Shown piece after piece: positions 52,470 to 61,241 of a stretch of 61,241 nt of DNA. The stretch's first letter is position 1, and the number at the start of each line of letters is the position of its first letter. Origin of the DNA: Flavobacterium sp. (GTDB lineage Bacteria > Bacteroidota > Bacteroidia > Flavobacteriales > Flavobacteriaceae); assembly GCA_027484725.1 (NCBI GenBank), contig JAIXSK010000015.1:1-61241 (forward strand). The letters run 5' to 3'. The notes under the pieces were generated by a model, which saw nothing but the letters and a program-made list of their open reading frames with translations, did no database searches and was not told where the DNA came from. Both the position numbers and the translations under genes were made by a program.

Positions 52470-54692
52470 ATGAGAAAAAAACTAACCCTATTTATTCTGT
52501 CGCTTACTTTTGGAGTATACGCGCAAGAAACACATCTCAAAAACATTCAAAAACTCACCTTTGGTGGTGACAATGCTGAGGCTTATTTTAGCCCGGATGG
52601 CAAAATGCTCACCATGCAAGTTACCAACAAAGCTATTGGTGCCGAGTGCGATCAGATTTACACATTGAATTTGACCGATAAAGAATTCAACGCGCAAAGT
52701 CTCAAACGCATTTCCAACGGAAAAGGCCGCACCACTTGCTCTTATTTTATGCCCGACGGAAAGCACATTATTTTTGCTTCAACGCATGGCTCACAAACCG
52801 AGTGTCCGCCGCCGCCCAAACCGCGCGAAGGGAAATATCTTTGGGCCGTTTATCCGGAGTTTGATATTTATATGGCCGATTTAAACGGAAAAATCATCCA
52901 ACAACTCACCAACTCGCCGGGTTATGATGCCGAAGCTGTGGTTTCGCCCGACGGAAAAAAAATAGCCTTCACTTCTACCCGCTCGGGTGATTTGGAATTG
53001 TGGACAATGAACATTGACGGAACCAACGTAAAACAAGTAACCACCGGATTGGGTTATGACGGCGGAAGTTTTTTCTCACACGACAGCAAAAAATTAGTCT
53101 TCAGAGCCTCGCGACCAAAAACCGAAGCCGAAATTGAAGAATATAAATCACTCTTAAAAGAAAATGTTGTTGCGCCTACTGAGATGGAACTTTACACCTG
53201 TAATGTTGATGGTTCTGACCTCAAACAAATCACGCATTTAGGCAAGGCCAATTGGGCGCCGTTTTTTCATCCATCTGACAAAAAAATCATATTCTCCTCA
53301 AATCATCATGCCACGCGTGGTTACGATTTTCAGTTGTATATGATTGATGTAGACGGAACGCATCTTACACAAATAACCTTTGACAGCGAATTCAACGCTT
53401 TTCCGATGTTTTCCCCCGACGGAAAAAAACTCGTTTTTTCAAGCAATCGCCAGCAACAGGCAGCGCATGAAACCAATGTATTCATGGCCGATTGGGTTGA
53501 TGTAGATGCAGCTGAATATGTCAACGAAACCAACCTCAAAAAACACATTAGTTATTTGGCTTCAGATGCTTTAAAAGGACGCTTAGCCGGTTCACCCGAA
53601 GAGAAAAAAGCAGCGCAATACCTCGGAGAACAATTCAAAAAATTAGGTTTAAAACCGTATCGCGGAAGTTCATTCTCAGTTCCGTTTACATATAGCTATA
53701 AACTCAACCCAAAAGATTCTATAAACCCTGAAAAAGTAAACATTGAGGCCAACAATGTGGTAGCTTATCTGGATAATAAAGCCGCCAAAACCATAGTGAT
53801 TGGTGCGCATTACGACCATTTAGGGCTCAATGAACACGGCAATTCAACCAAGATGAACTCTAAGGGCGAAATCCACAACGGAGCCGATGACAATGCTTCG
53901 GGCGTGAGCGGTGTTCTTGAATTGGCGCGGATGCTTTCACAAAACAAAACCACTGAAAAAGCCAACTATATTTTTGCCCTATTTTCAGGCGAAGAAGACG
54001 GTTTGTTGGGCTCAAAAGAACTGGTCGATGTCATCAAAAAACAGACATCAAATGTGGCTGCCATGATCAATATGGACATGATTGGCCGACTCAATGCTGC
54101 CAAAGATCTACAAGTGGGCGGCACCGGAACTTGCCCGGAATTTTCAAAAATAGTAGATCACAACAAACCCGCCGGATTTCATGTTACTATGGACGAAAGC
54201 GGCACCGGCCCTACCGATCATACCTCGTTTTACCTTAAAGATATTCCGGTGTTGAATTTCTTTACCGGAACGCATACCGATTACCACAAACCCAGCGATG
54301 ACGAAGATAAAATCAATTATTACGGCATCAAAAACATCTTAGAATATGTGTTCAGATGCGTCAATGAAATTGCCAACTTAGACGCGGTAGTTTTTACCAA
54401 AACCAAAGCCAACGCCGAAAAAATTCGTCCAAAATACAAAGTAACTATGGGTGTGATGCCTGATTATAGTGAACATCCCGACGGTATGCATATTGATGGT
54501 GTAACCGATAATCGTCCGGCGCAAAAAGCAGGCTTGCAAGAAGGCGATGTGATTACCAAAATCGGTACCACCAACGTCAAAGATGTATACAGTTATATGG
54601 AAGCGCTGGGTAAAATCAATCCCGGTGATGAAGTTGATGTAACCTATAGTCGCAACGGAACATCACAAACAGTGAAAGTAAAATTTGAATAA
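52470..54692 (+). CDS. M28 aminopeptidase with TolB-like propeller and PDZ domain
   Basis: The 740-aa secreted protein has a signal peptide (1-17), a WD40-like/TolB propeller (about 25-345; SPDGKKIAFTSTRSGDLELW, FSPDGKKLVFSSNR), an M28 zinc peptidase (about 360-630; IGAHYDHLGLNEHG, NGADDNASGVSGVLE, FSGEEDGLLGS, NMDMIGRLN, HTDYHKPSDD) and a C-terminal PDZ (about 645-740; DGVTDNRPAQKAGLQEGD). All zinc-binding positions are present. It is probably a periplasmic or exported aminopeptidase; the PDZ may present substrates. Confidence 0.94.
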   Translation: MRKKLTLFILSLTFGVYAQETHLKNIQKLTFGGDNAEAYFSPDGKMLTMQVTNKAIGAECDQIYTLNLTDKEFNAQSLKRISNGKGRTTCSYFMPDGKHIIFASTHGSQTECPPPPKPREGKYLWAVYPEFDIYMADLNGKIIQQLTNSPGYDAEAVVSPDGKKIAFTSTRSGDLELWTMNIDGTNVKQVTTGLGYDGGSFFSHDSKKLVFRASRPKTEAEIEEYKSLLKENVVAPTEMELYTCNVDGSDLKQITHLGKANWAPFFHPSDKKIIFSSNHHATRGYDFQLYMIDVDGTHLTQITFDSEFNAFPMFSPDGKKLVFSSNRQQQAAHETNVFMADWVDVDAAEYVNETNLKKHISYLASDALKGRLAGSPEEKKAAQYLGEQFKKLGLKPYRGSSFSVPFTYSYKLNPKDSINPEKVNIEANNVVAYLDNKAAKTIVIGAHYDHLGLNEHGNSTKMNSKGEIHNGADDNASGVSGVLELARMLSQNKTTEKANYIFALFSGEEDGLLGSKELVDVIKKQTSNVAAMINMDMIGRLNAAKDLQVGGTGTCPEFSKIVDHNKPAGFHVTMDESGTGPTDHTSFYLKDIPVLNFFTGTHTDYHKPSDDEDKINYYGIKNILEYVFRCVNEIANLDAVVFTKTKANAEKIRPKYKVTMGVMPDYSEHPDGMHIDGVTDNRPAQKAGLQEGDVITKIGTTNVKDVYSYMEALGKINPGDEVDVTYSRNGTSQTVKVKFE

Positions 54693-54701
54693 AACCCAAC
54701 A

Positions 54702-54732
54702 AAAAAGCACCTCGAATAAAGGTGCTTTTTTT
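54702..54732. terminator. Bidirectional intrinsic terminator
   Basis: An 11-bp stem (54702-54712 with 54720-54730) flanked by A- and T-runs lies between the M28 peptidase (plus) and valS (minus), which converge. Confidence 0.9.
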
Positions 54733-54752
54733 ATCATGTCATGTTGATGGTA

Positions 54753-57383
54753 TTATTTAAGCGATGCCAAACTTTGTTCAAGCGTAGCAATTTTGGCGAG
54801 CGCATCGGCTTCTTTTTTGCGTTCCATTTCGATGACTTTTTCAGGAGCGCCGCTCACAAATTTTTCGTTAGACAATTTGGCTTGTACTGATTTGAGAAAA
54901 CCTTTGGTATACTCAAGTTCTTCGGTAAGTTTTTTGACTTCGGCTTCAACATCAATGTTTCCGGTAATCGGTATAAAATATTCATTTGATTTTACACGAT
55001 ACGAAAGCGCACCTTCAACTTTATCCTGAACGTATTCAATACGCACCACATTACCCAGTTTAGCCACAATAGCATCAAAGAATGTTGAAGCATTTTCTTT
55101 GTTTAGGATGCGCAAATCAATGGCATCTTTAAACGAAATATTTTTGTCTTTGCGAATAGTTCTAATGCACGAAATTACCTCTGAAGCAAATTCAAAATCG
55201 CTTACTAGTGCAGCATTATAAGCTTTAGCGGCAGGCCATTCGGCAACAATCAAAGCTTGCTCCGGCGAGCGCTCGGCAATATGTTGCCAGATTTCTTCGG
55301 TTAAGAACGGCATAAACGGATGCAACAATTTGAGGTTGGCCTCCAGCAATTCAATGGCTTTGTCAAAAGTAACACGATCAATAGGCTGCTGATAACCCGG
55401 CTTGATCATTTCTAAGAACCACGAACAGAAATCGTCCCAGAACAATTTGTAAATAGCCATGAGCGCATCAGAAATGCGGTATTTGCTAAAGTTATCTTCA
55501 ATTTCAATCAGCGTGTGTTGCAATTTGGCTTCGTACCAAGCAATGGCCGCTTTTGAAGCTTCGGGTTGCTCGATATCGGCTACTTCCCAACCTTTGATGA
55601 GCCTGAATGCATTCCAGATTTTGTTGGCAAAAGCTTTTCCTTGTTGACACAATTCTTCGTCAAACAAAATATCGTTTCCGGCTGAAGCGCTCAAGAGCAA
55701 ACCCACACGCACGCCATCGGCACCAAAACGTTCAATGAGTTCTAGTGGCTCGGGTGAATTTCCGAGAGATTTAGACATTTTACGTCCTTGCTTGTCGCGC
55801 ACCAAACCAGTCAAATATACATTGGTAAATGGTTTGGCATCGGCATATTCGTAACCGGCAATAATCATACGGGCTACCCAGAAAAACAAAATGTCCGGGC
55901 CGGTGACCAAATCATTGGTCGGGTAATAATATTTATAATCTTGATTTTCAGGATTGAGTATACCGCCAAAAACAGCCATAGGCCACAACCAAGATGAAAA
56001 CCAAGTATCGAGCGCATCGGCATCTTGACGCAAATCGGTAGCGGTTAAGGCTTGATTTCCGGTTTTGGTGCGCGCTAATTCTAAAGCTTTTTCAGGCGTT
56101 TCAGCCACCACAAAATCTTCTTTACCGTCGCCGTAATAATAGGCCGGAATTTGTTGTCCCCACCACAATTGACGCGAAATATTCCAATCGCGGATGTTCT
56201 CTAACCAGTGGCGATAGGTATTGTTAAAACGACTCGGATAGAGTTTTACTTCTTCGGTTTCTAACACGGCTTTGATGGCGGGCTTCACGAGCTCGTCCAT
56301 TTTGAGGAACCACTGATCTGAAAGTCTTGGCTCAATCACGGCTTTGGTTCGTTCAGAAGTTCCTACTTTATTGAGGTGGTGCTCAGTCTTGGCCAAAGCG
56401 CCGATGGTTTCGAGTTCTTTTGCAATTTCTTCACGAACTACAAAACGATCTTTGCCCGCATAATGCAAACCATAGCTATTTAAAGTGGCGTCTTCATTGA
56501 AAATATCAATGATTTCTAGGTGGTGGCGCTCGCCGAGTTCTTTGTCATTGACATCGTGCGCCGGAGTTACCTTAAGACAACCGGTTCCGAACTCTCTATC
56601 GACATATGCATCAAAAATAATCGGAATCACGCGGTTGCAAATGGGCACAATGGCTTTTTTGCCTTTGAGGTGTGCATAACGCTCATCTTCAGGATGAATA
56701 CAAATAGCGGTATCGCCCAAAATAGTTTCAGGACGCGTGGTGGCAATGGTGACAAACTCTGAAGAACCTTCGATTTGATATTTTAAATGGTAGAGTTTTC
56801 CGTTGCGCTCTTCATAGATTACTTCTTCATCAGAAAGGGTGGTTTTGGCCTCGGGATCCCAATTGACCATGCGATAACCGCGGTAGATATAACCTTTGTT
56901 GTACAAATCAACAAACGAATGAATGACCGAGGCAGACATATCGTCATCCATGGTGAATTTGGTGCGTGACCAATCACATGAGCAACCCAATTGTTTGAGT
57001 TGTTCCAGGATGGTTCCGCCGTATTTTTCGGTCCAATCCCAAGCGTGTTTGAGAAATTCTTCACGCGTGAGGTCATTTTTGTTGATGCCTTCGGCTTTGA
57101 GTTTGGCCACTACTTTGGCTTCGGTGGCAATTGAGGCATGATCAGTGCCCGGAACCCAACACGCATTAAAACCTTTGAGTCGGGCGCGGCGAATGAGCAC
57201 ATCTTGAATGGTGTTGTTGAGCATGTGTCCCATGTGTAAAACACCCGTTACATTGGGCGGTGGTATTACAATGGTATACGGTGTTCGGTGGTCAGGCACG
57301 GAACGAAAGTAGTTGTGGTTCATCCAGTAGTCATACCACTTTTTCTCGATGTTTTTGGCCTCAAATTGCGCAGGAATAGACAT
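54753..57383 (-). CDS. valS: Valine--tRNA ligase
   Basis: The 876-aa class I synthetase has the HIGH motif as [12 protein letters not shown] (about 40-51), the editing domain ([13 protein letters not shown]), the KMSKS motif in [13 protein letters not shown] (about 515-527), the anticodon-binding helical domain, and the C-terminal coiled-coil arm (about 805-876; [18 protein letters not shown]). Length and order are typical. Confidence 0.98.
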   Translation of the reverse strand: MSIPAQFEAKNIEKKWYDYWMNHNYFRSVPDHRTPYTIVIPPPNVTGVLHMGHMLNNTIQDVLIRRARLKGFNACWVPGTDHASIATEAKVVAKLKAEGINKNDLTREEFLKHAWDWTEKYGGTILEQLKQLGCSCDWSRTKFTMDDDMSASVIHSFVDLYNKGYIYRGYRMVNWDPEAKTTLSDEEVIYEERNGKLYHLKYQIEGSSEFVTIATTRPETILGDTAICIHPEDERYAHLKGKKAIVPICNRVIPIIFDAYVDREFGTGCLKVTPAHDVNDKELGERHHLEIIDIFNEDATLNSYGLHYAGKDRFVVREEIAKELETIGALAKTEHHLNKVGTSERTKAVIEPRLSDQWFLKMDELVKPAIKAVLETEEVKLYPSRFNNTYRHWLENIRDWNISRQLWWGQQIPAYYYGDGKEDFVVAETPEKALELARTKTGNQALTATDLRQDADALDTWFSSWLWPMAVFGGILNPENQDYKYYYPTNDLVTGPDILFFWVARMIIAGYEYADAKPFTNVYLTGLVRDKQGRKMSKSLGNSPEPLELIERFGADGVRVGLLLSASAGNDILFDEELCQQGKAFANKIWNAFRLIKGWEVADIEQPEASKAAIAWYEAKLQHTLIEIEDNFSKYRISDALMAIYKLFWDDFCSWFLEMIKPGYQQPIDRVTFDKAIELLEANLKLLHPFMPFLTEEIWQHIAERSPEQALIVAEWPAAKAYNAALVSDFEFASEVISCIRTIRKDKNISFKDAIDLRILNKENASTFFDAIVAKLGNVVRIEYVQDKVEGALSYRVKSNEYFIPITGNIDVEAEVKKLTEELEYTKGFLKSVQAKLSNEKFVSGAPEKVIEMERKKEADALAKIATLEQSLASLK

Positions 57384-57420
57384 ATTAATTGAATTTCTGA
57401 ATATTGATGGTAAACTTTAT

Positions 57421-57497
57421 CGCCCCCGATTGCAGCGGCATCCTTTTGGGTTGGGGTTCAGCCCAAAAGATACAGCGAAAAGCGGGCAATGGCGACC
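57421..57497 (+). repeat. Interspersed CCCTAGCCC / GCGGCATCC element, copy 3
   Basis: The left arm CGCCCCCGATTGCAGCGG and CATC is followed by a perfect 8-bp copy-specific stem (CTTTTGGG 57443-57450 with CCCAAAAG 57462-57469), then the right arm AAAAGATACAGCGAAAAGCG and GGCAATGGCGAC. It sits in the divergent 277-bp gap between valS and the DUF1573 gene. The rest of that gap is A/T-rich and without a clear gene. Confidence 0.75.
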
Positions 57498-57660
57498 CAA
57501 AAAACAAAACCCAAACCACTGACAAAAGCTGCCAAAGGCCGCGTGGTATGCTTTTTGGTAGCGCAAAAGTAATTAATTAAAGGCTGATAAAAAATTAAGA
57601 ATTAATTATTTGCACATTCATCAAAAGAAAGTATTTTTAACCAACCAAAAAGAGACACAA

Positions 57661-58098
57661 ATGAAAAAATTAATACTGTTGGCTGTTTTTATGGGTTCTG
57701 CCCTAACAGCTGCTGCTCAAGGTGCTAAAATTGAATTTATTGCCAAAGACAACACCATTGATTACGGCAAAGTGTATAAAGATACGGACAGCGGTTTGCG
57801 CTCGTTTGAATTTAAGAACACCGGTGACGCTCCGTTGATCATTACAAATGTTCAATCAACTTGCGGATGCACCGTGCCCTCAAAACCCACTGAACCTGTG
57901 ATGCCCGGAAAAACCGGAAAGATTGATGTGAAATACAATATGAGTCCGGGGCCGATTCGCAAAACCATTACGGTTGAATCAAATGCCGTGAATGTTGAAG
58001 GCGGTCGGGTAGCTTTAAAAATAAAAGGGGAAGTTTTGGTTAAGGAAGAAATCAACATCCTTGAAAAGAAAAAGACAATGACCACAAGCGATAATTAA
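57661..58098 (+). CDS. DUF1573 secreted protein
   Basis: The 145-aa protein starts at 57661 with a signal peptide (1-20, AAAQ); an in-frame extension to 57610 would spoil it. The Ig-like DUF1573 domain has the hallmark STCGCTVPSKP and PGKTGKIDVKYN. The family is widespread in Bacteroidota, periplasmic, of unknown function. Confidence 0.93.
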   Translation: MKKLILLAVFMGSALTAAAQGAKIEFIAKDNTIDYGKVYKDTDSGLRSFEFKNTGDAPLIITNVQSTCGCTVPSKPTEPVMPGKTGKIDVKYNMSPGPIRKTITVESNAVNVEGGRVALKIKGEVLVKEEINILEKKKTMTTSDN

Positions 58099-58105
58099 TA
58101 AAGAG

Positions 58106-58136
58106 AGAGCTTCAAGAAATTGAGGCTCTTTTTTTT
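58106..58136. terminator. Intrinsic terminator between DUF1573 and the aspartyl protease gene
   Basis: A 10-bp stem with one G-U pair (58106-58115 with 58120-58129, loop GAAA) followed by seven or more T, 8 bp after the DUF1573 stop. Confidence 0.85.
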
Positions 58137-58143
58137 GTTGCTG

Positions 58144-59463
58144 TTAAAGTTCGTTTTGCAATTCAAACTGAAATTCAAGTTTTTTACCCGCCCGCTCAAC
58201 CGTAAAATACATGATTTTACCTTCGTGCGTTTTGAGCATATCATTGATTTGTTGCAAAGTATATCTGTAGGCTTGCGCGCCATTGATACGCACCAAAATA
58301 TCGCCTTTTTGCAATCCGCATTTTTCAGCTGGCGAATTTTTTCTAATTCCGGAAATGGAGTAAATGGGTTTGAGTGAAAACTTGTACTTAAAAGCTTCGA
58401 CTTGGTTTTCACTATTGTTTTTATCGTCTTTTACGGTGGCCAATCGGACTGTTTCTTGTACCCATTGTGTTCCGTCGTTTTGAAGCTCAATTCCGCTCAT
58501 ATTGTATTGAAAAGGTTCAGAAAAATATTTGCTCTTTCTCAAGGCGATGGTTTGGTTGGTATAATCAAGTAAAATATCGAATCGTTTGAGTAGTTCGCCG
58601 CCTATAGAACCGCGTCTTCCGGGAACCAGATTTACACTTTTGACCGAAACCGAATCCGGAAAAGAAACAATAGGCTTTATAAACTTGAAGCCGCCAATTT
58701 GAATCTCTGAGACTTTGGCGCGTTTACCGTTGATGTCTCCGCTAAACCCACGCCCAAGGTATTCTTCAAAATTGGGTTGGGGCACTTGGGTAAACGGTGG
58801 GGTATTTTGAAAAATCCATAAGGCGTCACTGTTTCCGGTATCAATGAGCATTTTAGAACTTTGTGTTTGGTGATGGAACAAAACGTCAAGCTCAAAATAG
58901 GGCTTGGCTTTTTCTATGGTGATGGGAAAAATTTCAAACCTTTTATCAAGCTTTTGGTGTGCTTTTACTGGATCTTTATACACGGTTATCTTTCGTTTGC
59001 TGTAATTGATTTGCACCAAATGATTTTTAAAGAAATGATACCCAATGATTCCATTGACCGGAATACCCACGTGCGATGAAAAGTTAAAATCTTGATCAAG
59101 AACAATATACAAATCGTGGTTGTAGTCAGACAAACCCTCAAAAGACAATTGATTGTGCGACGATTTGAGTCCTTCAATAGCTTCTGAGCTACCCAACCCG
59201 CGCAGTTTGATTTTCTGCACTTGATTAAAACGCACTTCAGATTTGTTTTCTAAACTGAGCAAAATGGTTTCTTCAACACCCGAATCGAGCAAAAAATTAA
59301 GTGGAACACCATTGACTTGAAGTTCAATAAACATCAAGTTATTAATAAGTTTGAATGGTATAATCGCTTTGTGCTTTCCGGGCTCAAAAACAAAACCTTC
59401 TTGCGCATTGAGCTGGCAAAAATAGAAAAAGAAGACAAGCCAAAAAGCTATCCGAAGTTTCAT
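58144..59463 (-). CDS. Secreted aspartyl protease-like protein with PDZ domain
   Basis: The 439-aa protein has a signal peptide (1-20), two retropepsin-like halves with active-site-like motifs FLLDSGVEETILL (about 56-68) and MLIDTGNSDALWI (about 200-212), and a C-terminal PDZ (about 355-435; SGIRKNSPAEKCGLQKGDIL). In the first motif Ser replaces the Thr of DTG, which is common in this clan. It is probably periplasmic. This domain order is frequent in Bacteroidota; no substrate is known. Confidence 0.9.
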   Translation of the reverse strand: MKLRIAFWLVFFFYFCQLNAQEGFVFEPGKHKAIIPFKLINNLMFIELQVNGVPLNFLLDSGVEETILLSLENKSEVRFNQVQKIKLRGLGSSEAIEGLKSSHNQLSFEGLSDYNHDLYIVLDQDFNFSSHVGIPVNGIIGYHFFKNHLVQINYSKRKITVYKDPVKAHQKLDKRFEIFPITIEKAKPYFELDVLFHHQTQSSKMLIDTGNSDALWIFQNTPPFTQVPQPNFEEYLGRGFSGDINGKRAKVSEIQIGGFKFIKPIVSFPDSVSVKSVNLVPGRRGSIGGELLKRFDILLDYTNQTIALRKSKYFSEPFQYNMSGIELQNDGTQWVQETVRLATVKDDKNNSENQVEAFKYKFSLKPIYSISGIRKNSPAEKCGLQKGDILVRINGAQAYRYTLQQINDMLKTHEGKIMYFTVERAGKKLEFQFELQNEL

Positions 59464-59539
59464 GCAGTTGGTTTAGATTTTAAATTTAAATAAAAAACGA
59501 CGGATAAAAACCTAGCTTTTCAATATTTAACCTTTAGAA

Positions 59540-59570
59540 TTGGTATGCGATTAAAAAATTCGCAAATTTG
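59540..59570 (+). promoter_or_regulatory. Promoter of the aminotransferase gene
   Basis: TTG (59540-59542), 20 nt, then CAAATTTG (59563-59570): correct spacing with a -7 element that has CA for TA. The start codon is 22 bp downstream. Confidence 0.45.
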
Positions 59571-59592
59571 CATCACTTAAAAACACCGCACT

Positions 59593-60786
59593 ATGCCAAA
59601 AGTTTCCAACAAAGGAAAACAAATGCCCGAATCACCGATTCGCAAATTGGTTCCTTATGCCGATATGGCCAAGAAAAAAGGCCACAAAGTATATCACTTA
59701 AATATTGGTCAGCCCGACATTAAAACGCCTGAAGTAGCCCTGAATGCGGTGAAAAATGCAGATATCAAAGTCTTAGAATACAGTCATTCAGCCGGCTTTG
59801 AAAGCTACCGAAATAAACTTTCTCAATACTACAAATCACATGGCCTACCGGTTGAAGTAGCTGACATCATCATAACCACCGGTGGTTCTGAAGCCTTATT
59901 GTTTGCTATGGGCAGCACCATGGATCATGGTGATGAAATCATTATTCCCGAGCCTTTTTATGCCAACTACAATGGCTTTTCAACAGCTTCGGGCGTCAAG
60001 GTAGTTCCGGTAATTTCAACCATTGATTCTGGATTTGCACTTCCGCCTATTGCCGATTTTGAAAAACTCATCACACCCAAAACCAAAGCCATTTTGATTT
60101 GTAATCCGGGCAACCCTACGGGCTATTTGTATTCAAAAGACGAAATGCTTCAATTGGCCGAACTCGTCAAAAAGCACGACTTATTCTTGATTGCCGACGA
60201 AGTCTACCGTGAGTTTGCTTATGACGGATATGAGCATCATTCTGTGATGAATTTACCTGGGCTCGAAGAACACGCCATCATGATTGATTCGGTTTCTAAA
60301 CGCTACAGTATGTGTGGAGCTCGTATTGGTTGTATCGTATCAAAAAACAAAGAAGTCATGGCTACCGCGATGAAGTTTGCCCAAGCGCGTTTGAGCCCGC
60401 CTACTTTTGCCCAAATTGCCAGCGAGGCTGCGCTTGAAACACCTCAAAGCTATTTTGATGAAGTGATTACCGAATACCGCGAGCGTCGTGACACTTTGGT
60501 GGCTGAGCTCCAAAAAATCGAGGGCGTCAAAGTAGCAGTTCCCAAAGGTGCTTTTTACTGCATCGCTCAATTGCCTATTGACAATGCCGATCATTTTGCA
60601 CAATGGCTTTTAGAATCGTTTGATTCAAACCATGAAACCGTTATGGTGGCCCCAGCTGCCGGGTTTTACTCAACTCCGGGTGTGGGTCTGAATCAAGTGC
60701 GTATTGCTTATGTGCTCAAAAAAGAAGATCTGGTACGTTCGGTACAAATTTTAAAAGAGGCACTTAATCAATATAATAACAAGTAA
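59593..60786 (+). CDS. Class I/II pyridoxal phosphate aminotransferase (aspartate aminotransferase-like)
   Basis: The 397-aa enzyme has the fold-type I pattern: LNIGQPDIKTPEVAL, ITTGGSEALLFAMG, PEPFYANYNGF, CNPGNPTGYLYS, IADEVYREFAYDG and the PLP lysine in SVSKRYSMCGARIG (about residue 236). It resembles AspC-type enzymes of flavobacteria; the exact amino acid is not certain. It is monocistronic by position. Confidence 0.93.
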   Translation: MPKVSNKGKQMPESPIRKLVPYADMAKKKGHKVYHLNIGQPDIKTPEVALNAVKNADIKVLEYSHSAGFESYRNKLSQYYKSHGLPVEVADIIITTGGSEALLFAMGSTMDHGDEIIIPEPFYANYNGFSTASGVKVVPVISTIDSGFALPPIADFEKLITPKTKAILICNPGNPTGYLYSKDEMLQLAELVKKHDLFLIADEVYREFAYDGYEHHSVMNLPGLEEHAIMIDSVSKRYSMCGARIGCIVSKNKEVMATAMKFAQARLSPPTFAQIASEAALETPQSYFDEVITEYRERRDTLVAELQKIEGVKVAVPKGAFYCIAQLPIDNADHFAQWLLESFDSNHETVMVAPAAGFYSTPGVGLNQVRIAYVLKKEDLVRSVQILKEALNQYNNK

Positions 60787-60791
60787 TTTTT

Positions 60792-60922
60792 TCAGAAGCT
60801 CATCCTGCTGTCCGCTATATCTTTTGGGCCGCTCTCTTGGCCTGTGCCAAACTGACAACCTAATGTCAGCCCAAAAGGATGCCGCTTCCATTACCTGCCT
60901 GCCGCAGGCAGGGGGCTAGGGT
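60792..60922 (-). repeat. Interspersed CCCTAGCCC / GCGGCATCC element, copy 4
   Basis: On the minus strand: CCCTAGCCCC, an extra hairpin CTGCCTGCGGCAGGCAG, GGAAGCGGCATC, then a 9-bp perfect stem (GCCCAAAAG 60869-60877 with CTTTTGGGC 60821-60829), the right arm AAAAGATATAGCGGACAGC and the end AGCTTCTGAAAAA. It is the largest copy, in the 211-bp gap between the aminotransferase and the last gene. Confidence 0.75.
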
Positions 60923-60946
60923 AACAGATTCCAAAATGAACTGCAT

Positions 60947-60978
60947 AAAAAAAGCAACTTTTTCAAGTTGCTTTTTTT
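60947..60978. terminator. Bidirectional intrinsic terminator
   Basis: A 14-bp perfect stem (60947-60960 with 60965-60978, loop TTTC) made of A-run, GCAACTT and T-run serves the convergent aminotransferase and the partial gene at the window end. Confidence 0.9.
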
Positions 60979-60997
60979 ATTTTGCTCTACTGAGCGT

Positions 60998-61241
60998 TTA
61001 TCTTTTAATCGAGAAGTGTGATTTGAACTTTCTCTCTACTCCGTTTTCTTTATAAAACACCTCAAACCAATAATCGGTAGCCGGAACCGGTGATCCGTCG
61101 ATGGTTCCATCCCAGCCCTCGAATGAAGGTCTTATTTCTTTCAGGAATTTTCCATACCGGTCAAAGATATAAATTTTTGCATCGACTTGGTTAGATATTT
61201 CAAAAATATTCCATGTGTCGTTATACCCGTCGCCGTTTGGT
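60998..61241 (-). CDS. C-terminal part of a gliding motility/type IX secretion cargo protein
   Basis: An open frame without a start runs off the window. Its last about 80 residues read PNGDGYNDTWNIFEI, then AKIYIFDRYGKFLKEI, FEGWDGTIDGSPVPATDYWF and end FKSHFSIKR. This is the gliding-motility-associated C-terminal domain (CHU_C, TIGR04131 type) that directs type IX secretion and surface attachment, as in SprB-like adhesins. The rest of the protein and its size are outside the window. Confidence 0.92.
   Translation of the reverse strand, partial: PNGDGYNDTWNIFEISNQVDAKIYIFDRYGKFLKEIRPSFEGWDGTIDGSPVPATDYWFEVFYKENGVERKFKSHFSIKR

Overview
The window is chromosomal DNA from a member of the Bacteroidota, almost certainly a Flavobacterium-like Flavobacteriaceae. 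The evidence is: promoters of the type TTG-N19-21-TAnnTTTG, starts without Shine-Dalgarno sequences, a kdp operon with a split KdpD, the flavobacterial blocks rsfS-ftsH-LUD-cdsA-psd and PASTA-rluD / ddl / coaD, many SPII lipoproteins, and at the right edge the C-terminal domain of a gliding-motility/type IX secretion cargo protein. It is mostly housekeeping DNA. I see no phage, insertion sequence, CRISPR array, rRNA or tRNA.

Layout. 1-2.7 kb: SRP RNA (minus strand, cut by the window edge), a glutaminyl cyclase-like lipoprotein, a secreted unknown and a Bor-like lipoprotein coupled to a 58-aa membrane protein. 2.7-7 kb: dnaK, sdaA, DUF2809. 7-19.6 kb: a potassium locus on the minus strand with a sigma54-type response regulator and kup, then an operon of two small proteins, kdpF, kdpA, kdpB, kdpC, a porin, a truncated KdpD (ATPase plus USP part) and a separate histidine kinase. 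19.7-24.9 kb: SRPBCC-MarR pair, NTF2-like, panB, four-helix-bundle protein, RluA enzyme, predicted outer-membrane protein. 24.9-32.1 kb: aldehyde dehydrogenase, membrane protein, a 1349-aa hybrid kinase, zinc metallopeptidase. 32.1-37.6 kb: rluD, PASTA protein, ddl, coaD, NUDIX, pyrE, SRPBCC. 37.8-46.1 kb: a three-gene exporter (C39-like ABC, HlyD, TolC) followed by two convergent O-antigen-ligase-family genes. 46.1-54.7 kb: birA, rsfS, ftsH, LUD, cdsA, psd, acyl-CoA-binding protein, lipoprotein superoxide dismutase, M28 peptidase. 54.7-61.2 kb: valS, DUF1573, aspartyl protease with PDZ, aminotransferase, partial gliding-motility protein.

The most unusual content is between the genes. Three repeat systems recur: (i) arrays of about 16-20 nt units built as GACACG followed by a tiny self-complementary hairpin, usually starting at a stop codon and at two loci present as convergent pairs; (ii) an element with fixed arms (CCCTAGCCC...AGCGGCATCC and AAAAGATA.AGCG...) around a stem whose sequence differs from copy to copy but, in three of four copies, stays perfectly complementary; (iii) a related element with GGGTCGGGCTGTTC and TGCCATCCCTnACGC. 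An 8-bp tandem array between ddl and coaD repeats the convergent arrangement with another unit.

Other leads are the kdp operon's extra small proteins and porin with a possible sigma54 promoter, a TGTCA-rich cluster upstream of dnaK, and an ABC exporter whose C39 domain keeps its Cys but has Arg at the catalytic His position. All assignments come from reading the sequence; no database search was run.
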